From: Haemonchus contortus
Lineage: Eukaryota; Nematoda; Chromadorea; Rhabditida; Trichostrongylidae
NCBI GenBank assembly: GCA_000469685.2
Contig: LS997565.1
Span: forward strand, 1,602,005-1,666,004
Reading direction: 5' to 3'
Length of the DNA: 64,000 nt
This document shows, piece after piece, positions 23,501 through 33,800 of the stretch. The notes beneath the pieces were generated by a model, which ran no database searches, had not been told where the DNA came from, and saw only the letters and a list, made by a program, of their open reading frames with translations. Position numbers and translations under genes: made by a program. The first letter of the stretch is position 1, and each line of letters begins with the position of its first letter.

Positions 23501-26500
23501 TCGGTTCGTCCTGCTTCTTGAAAAAACGTATTCCGTCACTTGGGTTTCGTTCTTGCTCTCTCAATACAAGTGAAGTTATATCATCTCTGTCACGTAATCC
23601 TGGTGTCAGCTTGTACTTTGTCATAACATTCCAGAGGTCCTTCTTCGTAATAAAGTAAAGCTTACATTCCTTGGACTCGTAATCCTTTCTCATTTTTTGT
23701 ATAATGTAATCAGTGGAAAATTCTGGAATGTGCAATCGTGATTGAATACATTTGTGATACATCATACTAGCGCCATCTACCTTGGATCATGTGTTTCAAA
23801 TACTCTAACTGTTCGTCTGTCCACCGTAACAGGGCAGGATCGAGATCGTGCCCTATGTGGCCGAAGCAGGCTACTACACTCACTGTGCCATCTTCTTTAA
23901 AGTGCACATTTGCAAAGGCTGAGCAGTACAAATGCACTTTTATGCTAGCGCGTATACGACGCTCTCCTTGCGAAGCACCTTCGCCACATCGGTTACACCT
24001 ATATAATTATCAATCAGGAAAACGTATAAAGAGGTTAACAAGCTGTAATGGTCAGACCGCATTGTCAAGTCCTTTCCGCCTTTTCTGCTTGATCTGCGGA
24101 AAAATGAAGTACAGTTCAGGTTGCACATCCTTTTCATCCATTCCTAAATGAACTTCTTCTATTGAGAATTTGCATCTTACATAGTACTTACTTCAAAGTC
24201 CTCCGAGCTCTGGAAGGATACATTGTGAACAACGTAGTCTTGCGGTCTTCCCATGGCCCCGTCATTCAGATGATCAATTCCACAGTGCTGACTTAGTTCT
24301 TCATGGGTTTTGAATACTTCTTCGCAAAGGCAGCACTGTGGCGATACATGGGGCCTCTCTTCCTCCTCGACCATGGCAGACCCCGATGCGGTAGAATGCT
24401 TAGAACTCTGATGGATCTGAAGGCCCCTTTTGGACGAGAAAATTCTTCCGCATTCGTTGCAGGTGTGAGTCTGCTTCCCTCCGCTCTCCAATTCCTCCTT
24501 CTTGGACTGTGCCATGATTTGCTTAGCAGACGTGGGTGAAAGATTGTGTATAGAGCGTAGATGCTCCAGTATACTATGTTTGCTCATACTTTTACCACAA
24601 ATAGAACAGTCACATCGTTTAGACTCCATATTCACGATAGTTTTCTAAATGAACTCAAATAAACGCATAAAGCATTCACGACATGAAAAAAAGAAATGAC
24701 AAATAACTAGAGAGTAACTAATAATTCATGAGATCGGAATAGCCGAAGCGTCAGATCAACGGCAGTAGGAGGCCTCTAACTGACAAGTGTGACTTCTCAC
24801 ATGGTAGTGTTGAAATCGGATTGGAGGTACGGTAGGCTCTGATCCCACAACGAAGTAGCCATTGTGAAATCAAAGAAAGAGGTGATTAGGACAAAGGTTC
24901 TTACCATATCGTCAACTTCTAGCTTCTTCTTCTTCAGCTTTCATAAGGGAAGGCCGATGTCCAACTTTTTCTTGTACTTCTTTAACTTGGATTTGAGCCT
25001 CGGATTGGATTACATAAAGTAACTTTAGAAGCAAAAGAGAGAATAGGAGAGACAAATAGAATGAAAGAAGACATTACTGAGAAGTTAGCCAGAAAGGACC
25101 TCTTGCCCATACCAGCATCAAAGTGAAAAGGGGTAGAATCGTACACGTTCTCCCGCTATTCAACCCTAAGCTGGTCCACTGGGCTGTGAAAAGGACTGTT
25201 TCGAGCCACCATTGATAGACTTCTAGATTGAATAAACAGTGAAGTAGATTACGAATTCGGAGCGCAGGCACATGAGAAACGAAGATTTATCGCTGAAACA
25301 TTCCATATTGTTGAATTCCATTCCATATTAATGTGGTCAGTGAATCAATTTGTTGAAGTAAAAGAGTTAGTAAATAGCGCATTTGAATATAAAACGGCGA
25401 GAAGGTGAGGCGACAACTACTGTTGCAAATTTGAGAGGCAAAATAATGGGCATCAGCGGAAAAGCTGTGAATTCATCTTTAAAGCAGCATTAAAGTGAAA
25501 AGGGGTAGAATCGTAAACGTTCTCCCTCGATTCAATTCTATGCTGTCGCATAAGTACGTCATTAGGAGATAACTCAAGTGAATATAACTGAGAGACAGTT
25601 ATATGAAAGCAATACACAGAACTAATTTCAAAAGAAGCGATTAGATTAAGAAAAACAAAAGGTAGAAACAATAAGCAATAAATGTTCATTGAAACTCACC
25701 ACAAAAGTTTTCCAATACCCACTGTTGCGTTCAATAGTAACAACTGCATTAAACTTACGAGCAGCGTGGAATGCAAAAGCATTAATAGATAATACGAGTC
25801 AAAATAGTCAAAAATGACATTCCCTCCTGAAACGTGAACATATGAAGCGCTTGAAGAAGAAACAGAATAAATATACAATGCCTTAAATGAGACAAATAAC
25901 AAAAAAAGCACTACAAAAAAATCGGAATAAAATTAGCAAGATCGACGAGCATCCAAGCAGAACACGAGCTCCAAGAGCCAGTGTTTGAACATACAGCAAG
26001 TAGAATAGAATATCAGCAGAATAAATAAAATGCGAAGATGTGTAGGCCGCGTTTACCGCTGGCATATCCGGTAGAAGGGCAGCAGAGTAGAGTTCAGCGC
26101 AGAATTTTGCAGAACAGAATAGCCAATAGATCAGAATCATAGCAGTGTAGGGTAAAGAATAGAAGAATGAGAGGGAAGTTGCACTAATAGGCATTTGAAC
26201 ATAGCTGATACTGCTCCCGCAACGAATTGCCTGATTTTCAGTTAGACAGTTGTCGCGAAAAGTTGACAAATGTCGCGGACAACTCGCCCGGCGTTTTTTC
26301 GTGTTGTAGATTTAGCTGCGAGTCTGATTTCTGATGCGATTTACAGACGTAGAGGTAACTGAGAAGCTTAGAAACATTAAAAATCAGCAGAGTTCTAAAT
26401 ATTGTTGTTCGAGGAGCAAAAAACGCAAAGTGTGAAGGATGGTGGATTGGCGATAGCACCAACCCCAAGATCGGAACATCGATCACATCAATCCCTACGT

Positions 26501-27632
26501 CATAAGATAGTGAGTATGGTAAGATTTACGTCCGAGCTTGACCTCAACCCCCAATAACTTGAAACTGAAATAGACGAGGTCTTCGTCAATGTAGTCGTCC
26601 TTCTGAAGCAAGGGCCTAATCAATGTTCTTTCCAGCAAGAGCCATTTGTTGCTACTCCAAGTAAGGGAGAGTCAACCGCGGCTGTCAAAGAGGTAAGCAA
26701 ATTTTTAGTACGAACCTTTGATTTTGTATTACCTCCTTTGTACTGCATCTTTTCCTTCCATGAGGGAACAAGATCCATCCTCTCTAAAGACTCTGTGTGT
26801 GATAATCGTAGAGTGTCTGCATGTCGGAAGATGGGTATGCTAGCTTTTTGGGTTAGGAGACGATTTGAAATGAGTCAGCAGTGTATTGGAACGATCACAT
26901 GCGTTTTCTTATTGTTGGGTAGGCTCTTACCCAAACTGTAGGAGGATACACTTTGGTGGCTTCAAATGAATTGATTGAGGTGGTAGAGGTGAGTCATGAT
27001 TAGAGATGATAACATACTATACTGATGTCTGCTCTGTTTATTTAGCCGACAAAGTAGGTGCTATCGTTGAGTTCCACAAGATTCCAACAGGAAAATTTAT
27101 TAAACCTCAACATAATTGGGTTTTCCTTGGGGTTCTTTCGGCGTTTTTCTTCATTACTCATACTACGGAACAATAGTCGTTAAGGTCCAATAATCATGGC
27201 GCAGCCTTCGAGCTATAACCGCACGCAATCAGCTTGCGGCTTAGTATCGATTATCGATCAATTTTATCGAAGATACGCATCGATCGATAGAGGGAGTGCT
27301 CATAAATATCTGAGTGTTGCCGTCGCAGTTGTCAATATCAACTATTTTCCTCTATCGCTTGTACAAAAACCAGCATGTCGAAAGGGAACAGTAGCCGCTT
27401 CACCAGTAAATACCCATCGATCCTTAGTATGGTGACGGTTTTATGGTTGATAGGCTAGTGTAGGGACCGGCAACTTTACAGTAGATTCTGGTGTCGTTGC
27501 TCAATTTGTATGGAAGATAAGGACCTTTGGGAGATTTAATCACATGTACATTTATAGGTGAAAGCAGCGGCTTTGCCTAATCTTCAAAAAAGCACAAAAA
27601 GAAAGGCTGAAACAACGAAAACGGGTTCATAA
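5503..27632 (+). CDS. Unrecognised single-pass protein with basic Ser/Lys-rich tail; 12-exon model
   Basis: Exons 5503-5635, 5687-5766, 9107-9157, 9259-9330, 9387-9488, 10704-10808, 10867-10926, 10987-11061, 11125-11292, 19740-19817, 26636-26692 and 27558-27632 join to 351 aa without a stop. All introns after the first are phase 0. An in-frame TAG lies 18 nt before ATG 5503. Residues ~55-71 (FALWMHLLVYLIFK region) form one hydrophobic helix. Next comes an Arg/Ser/Lys-rich stretch (~90-145), then charged helical exons with repeated EK/SK/KE patterns, ending in a lysine-rich C-terminus. I do not recognise the family; it may be nematode-specific. The long introns hold MITEs, SINEs, a Tc3-like relic and a complete MULE. 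Exon choice rests on phase and splice sites only: exons 6-9 are the safest, exons 1-2 and 10-12 less so, and extra small exons could be missed. No clear AATAAA was seen near the stop. Confidence 0.5.
6471..6993. mobile_element. Tc1-type MITE, copy 1 (TA target)
   Basis: Terminal inverted repeats are cagtagcgctcaaaagtctt at the left and the complementary gagcgctactg end at the right, flanked by TA on both sides. The 523-bp element has no transposase. It is about 90% identical by eye to 7151-7676 and shares its end sequence with the Tc1-like element at 28826. It lies inside a 'ccttactatcctactatata' repeat that also occurs near 44510. Confidence 0.8.
7010..7070. repeat. GT-rich microsatellite
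   Basis: About 60 bp of imperfect GT/TGTCGG repeats, between the two Tc1-type MITEs. Confidence 0.7.
7070..8290. repeat. Degenerate tandem repeat array with GGGCGGGG motif, split by a MITE
   Basis: Units carry 'cataactcctgt(t/c)ccc', a 'caaattcggta' or 'caaacttgg' block, 'caggatggga' and a 'gggggcggggc' motif, at roughly 110-130-bp spacing. MITE copy 2 (7151-7676) interrupts one unit: sequence before and after it joins as in intact units. Related sequence occurs at 44.6-46.2 kb and 56.4-56.75 kb. Confidence 0.6.
7151..7676. mobile_element. Tc1-type MITE, copy 2 (TA target)
   Basis: Same ends as copy 1: cagtagcgctcaaaagtctt at the left and the complementary gagcgctactg at the right. TA lies at 7149-7150 and 7677-7678. 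It is 526 bp with no transposase, inserted into the degenerate GC-rich array. Confidence 0.8.
12358..12545 (-). repeat. tRNA-derived SINE, 5'-truncated
   Basis: It contains 'gatgcgccccggcccataca', the 'ggccagccgat' block and 'gtctggtaccca', matching the 3' body of the SINE in reverse orientation. The tRNA-like head is missing. Confidence 0.6.
12976..14200 (+). pseudogene. Tc3-like transposon with dead transposase
   Basis: Terminal inverted repeats match as ttttgaccgtttcataattt at the left against the complement of the right end near 14165-14200. Between them a + strand transposase relic reads in pieces. Near 13160 there is an HTH region with GLSNRRIANQIGRIH. At 13562 comes VIFSDEKKFNLD, the first catalytic Asp of Tc1/mariner DDE enzymes. 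At 13829 QQDN carries the second Asp, followed by CSPDLNPMENL with the third acidic residue of a D34E set. In-frame stops (TAG near 13718, TGA near 13938) and frame changes break it. The family call rests on the SDEKKF and NPMEN motifs. It lies in intron 9 of the 5503-27632 gene. Confidence 0.75.
15002..16585 (+). other. Region with several coding-like + strand segments, unresolved
   Basis: Three pieces look protein-like but I could not join them by splice phase. 15002-15277 encodes MPRLKQERSW, then a hydrophobic helix, then an acidic/Ser-rich tail with DFDADGVSHIS. Around 15900-16100 a segment carries EFEADGTISSFNRKH, a weak match to that tail. 16347-16585 gives a 79-aa basic reading frame ending in TGA. 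The stretch lies inside intron 9 of the 5503-27632 gene, on the same strand. It could be a nested small gene, alternative exons or chance. Confidence 0.25.
16922..17299. mobile_element. MULE-type MITE (family GGGTAACGGAACTTCTCC), copy 1
   Basis: Ends are GGGTAACGGAACTTCTCCCC at the left and the related inverted GGGGAGAAGTTCCCAGACCC at the right. Both sides carry the 9-bp duplication 'aacataagg' (16913-16921 and 17300-17308). It is 378 bp and non-coding. A 9-bp duplication is typical of Mutator-like transposition. These ends differ from those of the 19895 MULE, so another MULE must have moved it. Confidence 0.8.
17459..17700 (+). repeat. tRNA-derived SINE with head
   Basis: It begins with 'ggtggtgtagcggcaagtgg', containing an A-box-like region, followed by a B-box-like 'cacggtttgatacc'. 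The SINE body (gtaccagacttg, gaccggctgg-like block, 'gcgattccgaatg') follows in the same order as at 54760. Confidence 0.6.
18135..18672. mobile_element. Inverted-repeat element bounded by G/C runs
   Basis: The arm at ~18140-18230 ('ggtgaaaatgt', a G12 run, 'aacccatccgaaggtt', 'atatcaagaaatgaactca') is repeated inverted at ~18590-18670 with a C10 run. This makes a ~0.5-kb foldback element. The interior has no recognisable gene. Confidence 0.65.
18790..19078. mobile_element. MITE family with GTCCGTCGAAA..AGGTCAC ends, copy 1
   Basis: The left end 'gcgtgtccgtcgaaagtagg' is matched inverted by 'cctagtttcgacggacacgc' at the right. The ~285-bp interior has the recurring 'gatttgcatttgtctatg', 'tgccccgc' and 'tgcgacgtctgtcaa' blocks. 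Four more copies lie near 35949, 50260, 52052 and 58850. Confidence 0.7.
19146..19352. repeat. Interspersed GC-rich palindromic repeat, copy 1
   Basis: Shares 'cccgtaatggtgtttagg', 'gcgtatttttcacctta' and a G-run/C-run palindrome ('gggggctcctgggcgggtg' against 'caccctctccggagcccctc') with an inverted copy at ~51040-51260. It has no coding content. Confidence 0.55.
19886..19894 (+). other. Target-site duplication, left (MULE)
   Basis: CTGATTTCT directly precedes the element terminus ACTCGCAGCTAAATCT. The identical 9 bp follow the other terminus at 26324-26332. A perfect 9-bp duplication fits Mutator-type insertion and suggests a young event. Confidence 0.85.
19895..21070 (+). repeat. MULE terminal inverted repeat, left arm
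   Basis: It matches the reverse complement of 25440-26323. The match is close from 19895 to ~20634, is then interrupted by ~320 bp in this arm (against ~50 bp in the other), and resumes at 'gcagcataagactgaattga' (~20960). An open frame of ~130 codons (19949-20350) is present in both arms and is probably a by-product of arm identity. Confidence 0.85.
21285..24629 (-). CDS. MULE transposase, 896 aa, 13 exons, intact
   Basis: Exons on the minus strand: 24629-24192, 24143-24040, 23998-23781, 23722-23480, 23424-23278, 23228-23005, 22963-22801, 22747-22554, 22503-22327, 22241-22127, 22072-21879, 21827-21624, 21554-21285. Phases agree at every junction. An in-frame TAG lies 15 nt before ATG 24629. 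Domains: C2H2 fingers at residues 8-28, 57-78 and 99-120; a CNRC...C...H-x2-H FLYWCH-like module (~160-235); the MULE catalytic core with D356 (in DDTH), D418 (in SDEALAF), C441-x2-H444 and E537 (in YTERWH); a SWIM finger C653-x-C655...C665-x-H667; a Glu/Gln-rich helical stretch (~676-800); and a PHD-type finger starting at C835-x2-C838 with later CTQC, W-x-H and CRAC. It would act in the nucleus, binding element ends and cutting and joining DNA. A possible polyadenylation signal (TTTATT on +) is at 21155-21160. Family and catalytic residues are well supported; PHD versus RING is by spacing. Confidence 0.9.
25440..26323 (-). repeat. MULE terminal inverted repeat, right arm
   Basis: Inverted copy of the left arm, ending AGATTTAGCTGCGAGT at 26323. 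It lacks the ~270-bp extra block of the left arm. Relative to the left arm it carries a 15-nt deletion inside the shared open frame. Confidence 0.85.
26324..26332 (+). other. Target-site duplication, right (MULE)
   Basis: CTGATTTCT, identical to 19886-19894. Confidence 0.85.
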
Positions 27633-28825
27633 AGGTGAGCGACCCTATCGTGGCAGAACAAATTGCAATTTTTTGGTGTCATTGCTTAACTTGTAGGGAA
27701 GATAGTTTTTCTTACTGTTTTCTTTCCAAATCTATCTCTTAGCCAACAAAATGTTAGTATTTCTTATTTGCCATTCTATCCGATGAACGGATCACCGACT
27801 ACGTTGGGTGGCTGAGAAAAGCGACCAGTCAGAAAACTTATTTCGGCCTCCATGCTGTCATTGACGGGGCACGAGTCCTCTCGGGAACGTCAGCAGTCAA
27901 GCGGGATTTCCATCAGGAACGTAGTGGTAGTACCCCCCAATTCGTTTTTCGCATTCTCTTTATTCGGCCAGGTTTCCTGTAATCAGCATGATGAGGTAAA
28001 AGCCGAATAAGTCCGAAATTCAACGCAAACTTGCTTACCCAATCTTAAGCTCCTACAACATAAATGAGATTAGCAGTGATTCAAAGTCATCAAGAGATCG
28101 GAAACCGCTCATATTTTAAACCAATCTTGTGAGAGATGCAGTTGAAACTCGACTACTGGTTTCTAATGAACCTTTTGATTAAGGCCCTAACCCATACATC
28201 ATTCTTGAACTCAGTTTCATTTCAGTGTCATTTGGATGAAGACTATGAAGCTTCTCAACATTTCTTCTTTTGTTCATTGAAAAACTTTCCAATTAGTGAA
28301 TTATTCAATGAAGCGTCGACGTTTTTGTGAATTTTCGAATTACTCGAGTAACTCATGTCAATTTGCTTGAGGGGTTGGTTCACTTGCTTACATCGCGCAG
28401 GAACACGCAATTAGTTACATACTTCGCCACTGAACGTGTCTCTCAGTTCACTCAATGTGGAAGTCATGTACGTAGAAGTAGAGTCCCCCGAAAGGTCTTC
28501 AAGGGCGCTCTTCCTTCATCATGTGTTCGGAAGGAAGAGGTAATGCAAAGTTTGTTAACGCTCAATGGTAGGTTTTGCAGCATGAACGAAGCATAAATGA
28601 AGGCTAGGGCCTCAATCGCTGAATTTTTCCAGTAGATAACTAAAATATGATGCCCTAGTTCAGTTTTGATGGATTTTGTTGCTAATGTTCTAGAGCTTCG
28701 TTAGTTTGGATATGCTGCATGAAATGAAGGTGTGATAGGGGATAAAAGCGACCATACAATTTCTTCACATAAGTTTTGGTGCCAACGAGTCAGACTACTA
28801 GCTAACCTCCTAACTGATTTGAGCA

Positions 28826-30155
28826 TAGTAGCGGTCAAAAGTATTCGCCGAAACGGTTGTGAATGTTTTTTTTTTTCTGTCCGACCGATTTTATATGTCA
28901 TGTGTAGCATTGTTACAAACAGATTACATTACCGGCATTTCATACCAACGAATTCTTGCTAGTAAAGGAGGTCAGATGCACAATCTTTCAAGGCAGCTTG
29001 CAAAATCCAGGTCTAGGTAAAGAGCTATTTCATTAACAAAATTGTGGTAATTCGTCAAAATCAAGACCAAAGCCACGTAAACAATTAATATTTCGTCGGA
29101 AAGCCACGACTCGTGATCACTGCCGCGCAGCGAGCTAGCATTGATCCGATGAGCTTCTGAAAAATGGCCGTTGGCATGGCGCTCCATTCCTTTGCAGTAA
29201 AGCAAACTTCTGGTCCCTGGGTCCGGAGATTAGCTCGGCCAGTCCAAAAGTCTCACATCTTTCTGCGGGGAAGGGGGGGGGGCGTCATTCGCGGCACGTG
29301 AAGTGTGTTTCGGATCATTGTCTTGTTGCAAAACCCATCCGGTTGGAAGTATTTTCTCAATGACCATGTTCGCGTAGCTTTGGCCAGTCATCGTGCCTTC
29401 AATGTTCAGAATAGGGCCCATTCCGTGGAAAGAGAACGCGCCATACACCATTACCGATCCTCCACCGTGCTTGACAGAGGGTTTGGTGCATCTCGGATTG
29501 TATATTTCACCACTGGGACGTCTCTGAACTTGCTTCCATCGGTAATTAGAACTTTGATCCACTCGCTTGATGTCCAGTGCAGGAGGCGACGGGCAAACTT
29601 TACTCTTGCCTTTCGATTCTTCGGGCTGATCAGTGGTTTCTAAGCTTCCAATCAACCCTGCAGCACTAACCCTTTTGCCACAGTCCGTCTGCTGATGTTT
29701 GTTCCATCACTAGCGTTGATCTCAGCCGCGATGTCGTCGCTGGTAAGCGTGGCATCGGCCTTTGAGAGTCGAACGATGCGCTTATCCTGGCGAGCTGATG
29801 TTGAACGCGGTCCGCCCGTTTTCGGAACGCTACATATCGTGTTCCTTTGGCGGAAACGAGCGTGAATCGATGACACAGTGCGTGCTGGAATTTTCAGAAT
29901 TCTCGCAATCGCTGCTCTCACCTCTCATGCCTGCTTCCTTCATGTCCAGTAACTATAGTTTTACGGGGGGAAATTAGTAATTTCAAACAATGTTGATCAA
30001 GATCACTTGCTAGGCAGTGCGCGGAAGTATAATTGGCGCAGTTTGTTCGTAATATTGAACGAAAAGACATACCAAAATTCAAAGCAAATCAGTCAAGCAG
30101 TAGGAAAGGGATTCACAAAAAAGCGTTCCGGCGAATACTTTTGACCGATACTGAC
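28826..30155 (-). pseudogene. Tc1-like transposon with degenerate transposase
   Basis: Inverted termini are gtagcggtcaaaagtattcg at the left and the complement 'cgaatacttttgaccgata' at the right. The minus-strand transposase is in two open pieces. 29921-29652 is a paired-type HTH region with KIPARTVSSIHARF and a GGPRS hook. 29655-29230 carries HGGGSVMVYGAFS and the second catalytic Asp in QQDNDPKHTSR. The first-Asp region (FSDES in relatives) is not visible where expected, and the DWP..SPDLNP region is disrupted just after a G-run at 29273-29281. It was probably autonomous once and is now defective. Its ends resemble those of the MITEs at 6471 and 7151. Confidence 0.8.
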
Positions 30156-30802
30156 TTCCGTTTGTAAGGTGTTGAAGGACAAAAGTTCTTGAAAAGAGTC
30201 AAGCTATACTCTATGCTAATGTTCACGACAAGCTTAATCTAAAAATCTGGGCCTCGAATAATCGTGGTCATAGTTAGACACATGACACACCCTGCTCATG
30301 AATTCCTGGGATCCAGTCCACTGGATCCCGGTCTCAAGGATTCGTAGGCCAGGTGGAAGTAGGGATGAAATTGCAAACATTTTCTCAGATACAGTTCATT
30401 TACAGGTAACGCTTTACAAGTCACACTCATTTCAACCCTATGGTAGGCAGAGGGGGATGGAGAACGGGGCAGGGGACGGGGATGGGGTAGATGACAGAAT
30501 AAACTCTTAAAAATGATAAGACCAGCTCACTGTATATAATTCCAAGGACCACCCATGCCATTTAGTGAAGGATGCGATGTTGGATGTAATGAACGTCAGG
30601 GATTTTTAACAATCAATATCTAACTTTGCACCCTTCCTGATATCTTCATTGGTGATGGGATTATCACCCATGAAATTTACCTGATCGGTAACTTTTGATA
30701 TAAATCAGCTTACCTGAGGGTAGGTTCATTTCTAGTGCTACTACGTTGATTACAGCGTGCTTGAATTTGCTCGAATTTTGCTATCACAAGAAGTTTACTA
30801 CA

Positions 30803-33800
30803 ATGAATGCACTAAGAATCTACTTCGTTTATTACTTCTTAATATGCACAACTTCGATGCCACTCGAATATGAGCCAAGATATCGACTAGAAGGATCAGG
30901 TTATGTTACATTTCAAATTACGTTCACAATGAATACTTTTTGAAGTGCATGAAGCCCTTTTTGGAATCTTCAATCTACCAAAACGTAGGTGTGGGCCAGC
31001 AAAACATGGCCTAAGAGTGAGCTCGCCGAGCCTGGGAGAAGTACCCAAACTCGAGTGAGGGTCGTCCTGAGCAATGCGAACTAGATCAACTTTGTTGTAA
31101 ACATAGTCAGCTCTTGTCCGGCACACCACAGGAAATGGTTTAGGAATATGGGACCCGAATCTGTTCTAGCCCAGACTGTCAAGCTTCCCATTCTTCCTTG
31201 TTCGATGGGTAGCAGCCATTTTAGCTTGGGAGAATAAAAGCGCTCACTTACAAATCGGATGGGTCATCTTCGTCGTTGAGGTAGTTACATACTTAACCAA
31301 AACTGCTACGATTGCGAGTGAACTACGCATACCCGAAATGTTATTCAATGAGTTGACCCTTTGAATAGACAATTTGCAGATCGTTTTCTTGTCACGCAAT
31401 GGTCCAAATGGAACGGGGGAATCCCTGAATGGCACCAGGTGGAATGTGAAGTCACAGAAACTTCTAAGTATCGCATCCTTTGGTATTTTGTTCCGCTCAA
31501 GGTAAATATGAAAAGAAAAGTCTAGAATTTTCCAACCAAAGCGCGTAATGCACAAAGTTCTTTTACTACAACTACCTTCCAAGCGAAACTAATCGAACGA
31601 AATTTCGACATGGCAGCAATGTTCTCAGCTCCTTCGTGGTTCTACTTCTAGAACTGAAAGGCTGTGTGGCACCTATAATAGCTTAAAACCAACTTAGAAA
31701 TGTAGCCCGACTCGTTTTTCTCGAATGGCTGCTTTCATAGTCCGCCGGCCGGCCGGTGCTAGGGGGGAGGAGGGCGGCAGACGGTCGGTCAGCCCCTCGA
31801 AGGGCTGTAAACAAGGAGAGACAAGATCAAAAACCATTTGTACGAGCCCCTGGTTGTTTGGTTTTTGATCTTGTTCTTCTTTGTTTTCATCCCTTCGACC
31901 GACCGGCTGCTGCCCTCCTCCCCCCTAGCACTGCCTCGTGGCACGCAGGCTCGCCGGCTCGCCGGCTATGAAAGCAGCCAATGATGTACTTCCACGGCCT
32001 GTGCTTACGTTCCGTCGACACCACCGCCTTTCGGTGTGGCAGTGATCGAACAAGTTATCGATATCGTATGATCATGAGTAACTGAAGGGTATAATCCGAA
32101 CAACAGCATTGCCGTAGATTGATCCCCTATTACTTGTATCACCTGTCGTTCTGTTGATCACTGATTTTCTCGAGCGGGGGCCAGGAAAGCCTTCATTCAA
32201 TCTGTCGCGAGCCAAAGTGGTCCAGTTGGTTATCTTCGCTCGAGGGACACGAGGCATAGCATTCTTTTCGATCGGAGTTTTCGTGGAGGAATCCGACCGT
32301 CTTGTATTTATCTGACGCCCCGAGGGGTCCATTCAGTAGCGCCTTGGTCCAACGGTCATCGTAAAATGCAAAGCTCGTGTGGCCCACCCGATCTTCCCTT
32401 GCACGGCATTAAGCCCTAGCATTTGTTTCTTGGTGGAGCTCGGAACTCAAGAATGTTCTCTAAATTCGCGTCATTTTCTCAGCGCTGAGTGTCGGGAACT
32501 GACTTTCCCTTCCTATGCATAGTATAAGTCTGCCAAACGCATATTAACTACAACCTACTGGCTACATCTCTACTGACGCGTGTTGTAGGCTGGAAGAGTC
32601 AGGATAGCTAGTCGACTATCTCGTAGTAGAAAAGCGACTCATTGAATGGGGGCAAGCTCCGAATCACCTCCCGAATCAGTTTCCTCTCATTCGGATGCAA
32701 GCTTTTGACTGAGCCTCTGTGGAGGATACCAACCGCACCTGCAGGCTCACTATAATTTGAACTAATTTTCAATTATTAAAAAAAAGTGGATTCAGTTTGA
32801 TGGCACCGAAGACTGGAAGAAGAAGGTGTTAATCCGGTATCCCAGCAACATCCGATTCATATTGAACTCGACTGTTTTGCATGTTCTGATGACTGCTGAA
32901 AACGAAGGATCGTACCAATGCCGAGCTGTAGACAGATATGGAGGCTATCAAGAGTACAAGGTGACGCTACTAGTCAAAGGTGAATATGAGTCTGTTGGTT
33001 CGTGGGATTCCCACACTCACTACGTTTGTCATGATTAAAAAATGTTTTTTTGGTTGAGAAGTTATCAGCACGATACAATACTTCATAACCTTGGTAATTG
33101 ACTGAAGGGGCACGAAGTGGCTAGTGGATCGGGGCTAGGAAATGCCCGAATGATCCCGTAACTGTAATTTTGCTTTAGCATATCGATCAGAAGAAAACTT
33201 GGGCTTCCCAAGAATGGAGCTGGATAAACAGAATCGGATGATTATATCAAGAGTAAATAGCTGGGAACCCATAAGGTGAGCAAATATGATGGCATATTTT
33301 TTCCAATAGTCAGCCACAAATGTATGTTCGGAGGTAGTCGGGAACAAATCTACAGTATTCAAATCTCGAACGGAGAAAAGAACCAGAAGCCAAATTTGTT
33401 AACTAGGATTGAGGTGTGTGTAGTAAGTTTGAGGGTTGTGTGTAGGTGTGTGTATACGTCGGTGTGTATATGTGTAAGTGTGTGTATGTTTGTGTGTAGG
33501 TGTGTGGATAAGTGTGTTCGCATGTGTGTGTGTGTTCAGACGTATGTATGTAGGTGTGTTGGTGTTGGTGTATATGTATCTGTGTATGTGTGTAGGTGTG
33601 CATGTGTGTATAGGTGTGTGGATAAGTGTGTGCGCAGGTTGTGTACATGTGTCTGTTCAGACGTATGTGTGTAGCTGTGTGTAGGTGTGTTGGTGTAGGT
33701 GTGTCTATCTGTGTATGTGTGTAGGTATGTGTACGTACGTGTGCGTGAGTGTAGGTGTGTGTATGTATGTATAGGTGCGTGTATGCGTGCGTGTGTGTGA

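Larger units (their letters stand above)
19895..26323 (-). mobile_element. Complete autonomous Mutator-like element (MULE), 6429 bp
   Basis: The element is bounded by exact inverted termini ACTCGCAGCTAAATCT / AGATTTAGCTGCGAGT and a perfect 9-bp target duplication. Its terminal inverted repeats run ~19895-21070 and ~25440-26323. The outer ~700 bp of the arms are nearly identical. The left arm has ~270 extra bases near 20640-20950. The right arm's inner edge has a partial tandem duplicate ('gtgaaaaggggtagaatcgt' at ~25120 and ~25497). The transposase gene lies between the arms on the minus strand and is open from start to stop. The element sits in an intron (19818-26635) of the 5503-27632 gene, in opposite orientation. 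MULEs move by cut-and-paste through a D-D-E transposase; that the element is still active is inference. Confidence 0.9.

Noticed and set aside
26941..26995. Possible extra exon (TLVASNELIEVVE-like) of the 5503-27632 gene
   Set aside because: The available acceptor puts this reading out of phase with its neighbours; exons 11 and 12 join directly in phase 0.
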